From positions 744,001-808,000 of the forward strand of contig NZ_JACVAA010000001.1 of the NCBI RefSeq assembly GCF_014851565.1: a stretch of DNA of 64,000 bases. Reading direction: 5' to 3'. The translations under genes were made by a program, and so were the position numbers. This stretch comes from Pseudomonas sp. PDM15. Its GTDB lineage: Bacteria; Pseudomonadota; Gammaproteobacteria; Pseudomonadales; Pseudomonadaceae. This document shows positions 62,130 to 64,000 of the stretch, one piece after another; position 1 is the stretch's first letter; each line of letters opens with the position of its first letter. The notes below the pieces were generated by a model. That model was not told the origin of the DNA. It searched no databases and saw only the letters and a program-made list of their open reading frames with translations.

Positions 62130-64000
62130 CTTTCAGGCGCGCATCGCCGGGGTTCTGATCCTCCTCCTGTCGGTGGTGGTCGGCGCGCTGTACTTCTCGG
62201 TCAAGGCCGCCACCGGCGTGGCGGTGCAGAGCCAGCTGCGCGAGGACCTGGGTGTCGGCGGCCGGGTGCTGGAACAGCTGATCGAACTGCGCGGCAGCCA
62301 GTTGCGTGATGCGGTGCAGGTGCTGGCGGCCGACTTCGGCTTCAAGGACGCGGTGGCCAGCGGCGACGGCGACACCATTCGCTCGGCGCTGGCCAACCAT
62401 GGCGCGCGCATCAATGCCGACGCCGTGTTGCTGCTAGCGCTGGACGGCACCCTGCAGGTCAGCAGCGACCAGCGCATCGGCGCCGAGGCGGCCGAGCGCC
62501 TGGCCGGGCGGGTTGCCGAGCAGGCCGGGCAGGGCGCCCAGGTGTTCCTCCTGCCGGTGGAGGGCGAGGTCTATCTGCTGGTGGCGTCCGCCGTCAGCGC
62601 GCCGCTGCCGATCGCCCGGGTGGTGATGGGTTTTCATATCGACGAGCACTTCGCCCAGGAGCTGCGCGAGCTGACCCACCTGGAGCTGACTCTGGTGTCG
62701 ATCGAACGCGGCGCGGCCACCGGCTGGATCAGCACCCTGCCGCCCAGCGTGCACGGCCGCCTGCGCGAGGAAATCCTGCAGCAGAAACAGGACAGCGGCA
62801 GCCGCCTGTTGCATGCCGGCGACCAGCGCTACCTGGGCGAATGGCGCAACCTGGCCAGCGCCGGCGACTACCAGGTGCTGGCGCTGCTGCACAAATCCCT
62901 GGACCAGGCCGAGCAGGCGTTCGCCCCGCTGGATCACAATATCCTGCTGATCGCCCTGGCCGCCTTCTGCGGCTCGCTGCTCGGCGCGTTGCTGCTGGCG
63001 CGTAGCCTTGCGCAGCCGGTGCAGGAGCTGGCGCGGGTGGCGCGGCGCATCGGCCGGGGCGATTACTTCACCCCGATCGCCCTGCAGCGCCGCGACGAGC
63101 TGGGCAGCCTGGCCTTGGCCTTCACCAGCATGCAGGAGGGCATCGCCGAGCGGGAGCGACAGCTGGCGCACAATGCCCTGCATGATGCCTTGACCGGCCT
63201 GCCCAACCGCACCCTGGCGCTGGAGCGGCTGGGCAGTGCGATCAGCGCCGCGCGGCCCACTGCGCTGCTGCATATCGGCGTGGGCAACTTCCGCACCATC
63301 CTCGACAGCTGCGGCGCCGACGGTGCAGACCTGGCCCTGCAGCAGCTCAGTCGGCGCCTGCAGGCCACCCTGCGCCCCGGCGACAGCCTGGCGCGGCTGG
63401 TCAACGACGAGATGCTGCTGATGCTGGAGAACAGCGACAGCGATAACGCCATCGCCGCGGCGGATCGTTTGCACCAGCTGCTGCTCAAGCCGATGCGCGT
63501 CGGCACCCTGGACGTGGCCCTGGACTGCAGCATCGGCATCGCCACCTATCCCGCCCATGGCAACAACCCGGACGACCTGCTGCGCCGCGCCGCCATCGCC
63601 ATGCAGGACGCCGCCCAGCAGTCCGGGCGTCTGGTGCTGTACCAGGAAGGGCGCGACGATGCCCACCAGCGGCAGATCAACTTGGTGCGCGACCTGCGCC
63701 ACGCCGCCGAGCGTGGCGAGCTGATTCTCTATTACCAGCCCAAGCTGGATATCCGCGCGCGCCGCGTGCAAGAGGCCGAGTGCCTGCTGCGCTGGAACCA
63801 CCCGCACTACGGCATGGTGTCTCCCGGCGAGTTCATTCCGCTGGCCGAACGCACCGGCAGCATCCAGCTGCTCACCACCTGGGTGATCGGCGAGGCGCTG
63901 CGCCAGCTCCACGAATGGAACGGCCATGGCCTGGTCATGCAGGTGTCGCTGAATATCTCCGCCGAGGACCTGGGCGATCTGCAGCTGGCCGAGCGGGTCC
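62113..64000 (+). CDS. Transmembrane HAMP-GGDEF-EAL protein, partial
   Basis: At least 629 residues, cut by the window end. GTG at 62113 (GGAAGG 6 bases upstream). TM1 about 9-31, periplasmic domain about 32-275, TM2 about 277-299, HAMP, then a GGDEF domain whose motif is degenerate (RLVNDEML), so no cyclase activity, and an EAL domain: YYQPKLD, EAECLLRW (EAL reads ECL, catalytic Glu kept), LNIS Asn kept. Likely phosphodiesterase or sensor, coupled to the cupredoxin. Confidence 0.88.
   Translation, partial: MKFSHSFQARIAGVLILLLSVVVGALYFSVKAATGVAVQSQLREDLGVGGRVLEQLIELRGSQLRDAVQVLAADFGFKDAVASGDGDTIRSALANHGARINADAVLLLALDGTLQVSSDQRIGAEAAERLAGRVAEQAGQGAQVFLLPVEGEVYLLVASAVSAPLPIARVVMGFHIDEHFAQELRELTHLELTLVSIERGAATGWISTLPPSVHGRLREEILQQKQDSGSRLLHAGDQRYLGEWRNLASAGDYQVLALLHKSLDQAEQAFAPLDHNILLIALAAFCGSLLGALLLARSLAQPVQELARVARRIGRGDYFTPIALQRRDELGSLALAFTSMQEGIAERERQLAHNALHDALTGLPNRTLALERLGSAISAARPTALLHIGVGNFRTILDSCGADGADLALQQLSRRLQATLRPGDSLARLVNDEMLLMLENSDSDNAIAAADRLHQLLLKPMRVGTLDVALDCSIGIATYPAHGNNPDDLLRRAAIAMQDAAQQSGRLVLYQEGRDDAHQRQINLVRDLRHAAERGELILYYQPKLDIRARRVQEAECLLRWNHPHYGMVSPGEFIPLAERTGSIQLLTTWVIGEALRQLHEWNGHGLVMQVSLNISAEDLGDLQLAERV

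Noticed and set aside
62434..63927. 497-residue minus frame over the GGDEF-EAL gene
   Set aside because: Shadow; Gln/Ala/Val-rich nonsense composition, true gene is on plus.

Overview
The window is chromosomal DNA of a high-GC Pseudomonas. The acnB-DUF1289-usp, bfd, rnt-pyrC-motY-argG-gloA, PA3496-like-nth-rnf, metG-apbC-dcd and nadE-pncB-pncA/nrtR blocks match P. aeruginosa gene order as I remember it, but other content (nrtABC beside nasST, an rnf locus without rnfC, a FAAL/desaturase group) shows it is not P. aeruginosa. I see no rRNA, tRNA, CRISPR array, insertion sequence or prophage.

Left part (1-11 kb): a fatty acyl-AMP ligase cut by the window edge is divergent from an amidase-desaturase pair. 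Then comes an envelope-type cluster: a von Willebrand A lipoprotein, an ECF sigma factor, a one-TM protein in the anti-sigma position, an 823-residue membrane-anchored protein and a lipoprotein. From 11 to 21 kb lies the acyclic terpene (citronellol/geraniol) operon atuABCDEFG, on the minus strand, with its divergent TetR repressor atuR and a two-copy operator. Two copies of an inverted-repeat element sit inside this operon; one supplies the atuA stop codon.

Middle (21-35 kb): two tandem periplasmic binding-protein paralogues, a CPBP membrane protease, small genes, and a nitrate assimilation region: nrtABC behind a sigma-54 promoter and an ANTAR-type attenuator leader, plus nasS-nasT, whose own leader carries the same kind of hexaloop/terminator structure. 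alaC and a PLP decarboxylase lie between them.

Right part (35-64 kb): housekeeping genes (acnB, miaE, bfd with a Fur box, rnt, pyrC, motY, argG, gloA, nth, metG, apbC, dcd), a GAF-GGDEF protein, an unusual Rnf locus, the NrtR-controlled NAD salvage genes nadE-pncB-pncA, and finally a cupredoxin-like protein overlapping a transmembrane GGDEF/EAL protein that runs off the window.

The most unusual item is the Rnf locus (rnfABDGE). It lacks rnfC, three of the four intramembrane Fe-S cysteines of RnfA/RnfE are gone, and RnfB has lost its membrane anchor and gained a tail of about 250 residues. Its iron-sulfur motifs and the likely flavin threonines of RnfD/RnfG are kept, so it may be a rewired electron-transfer complex rather than a dead one.
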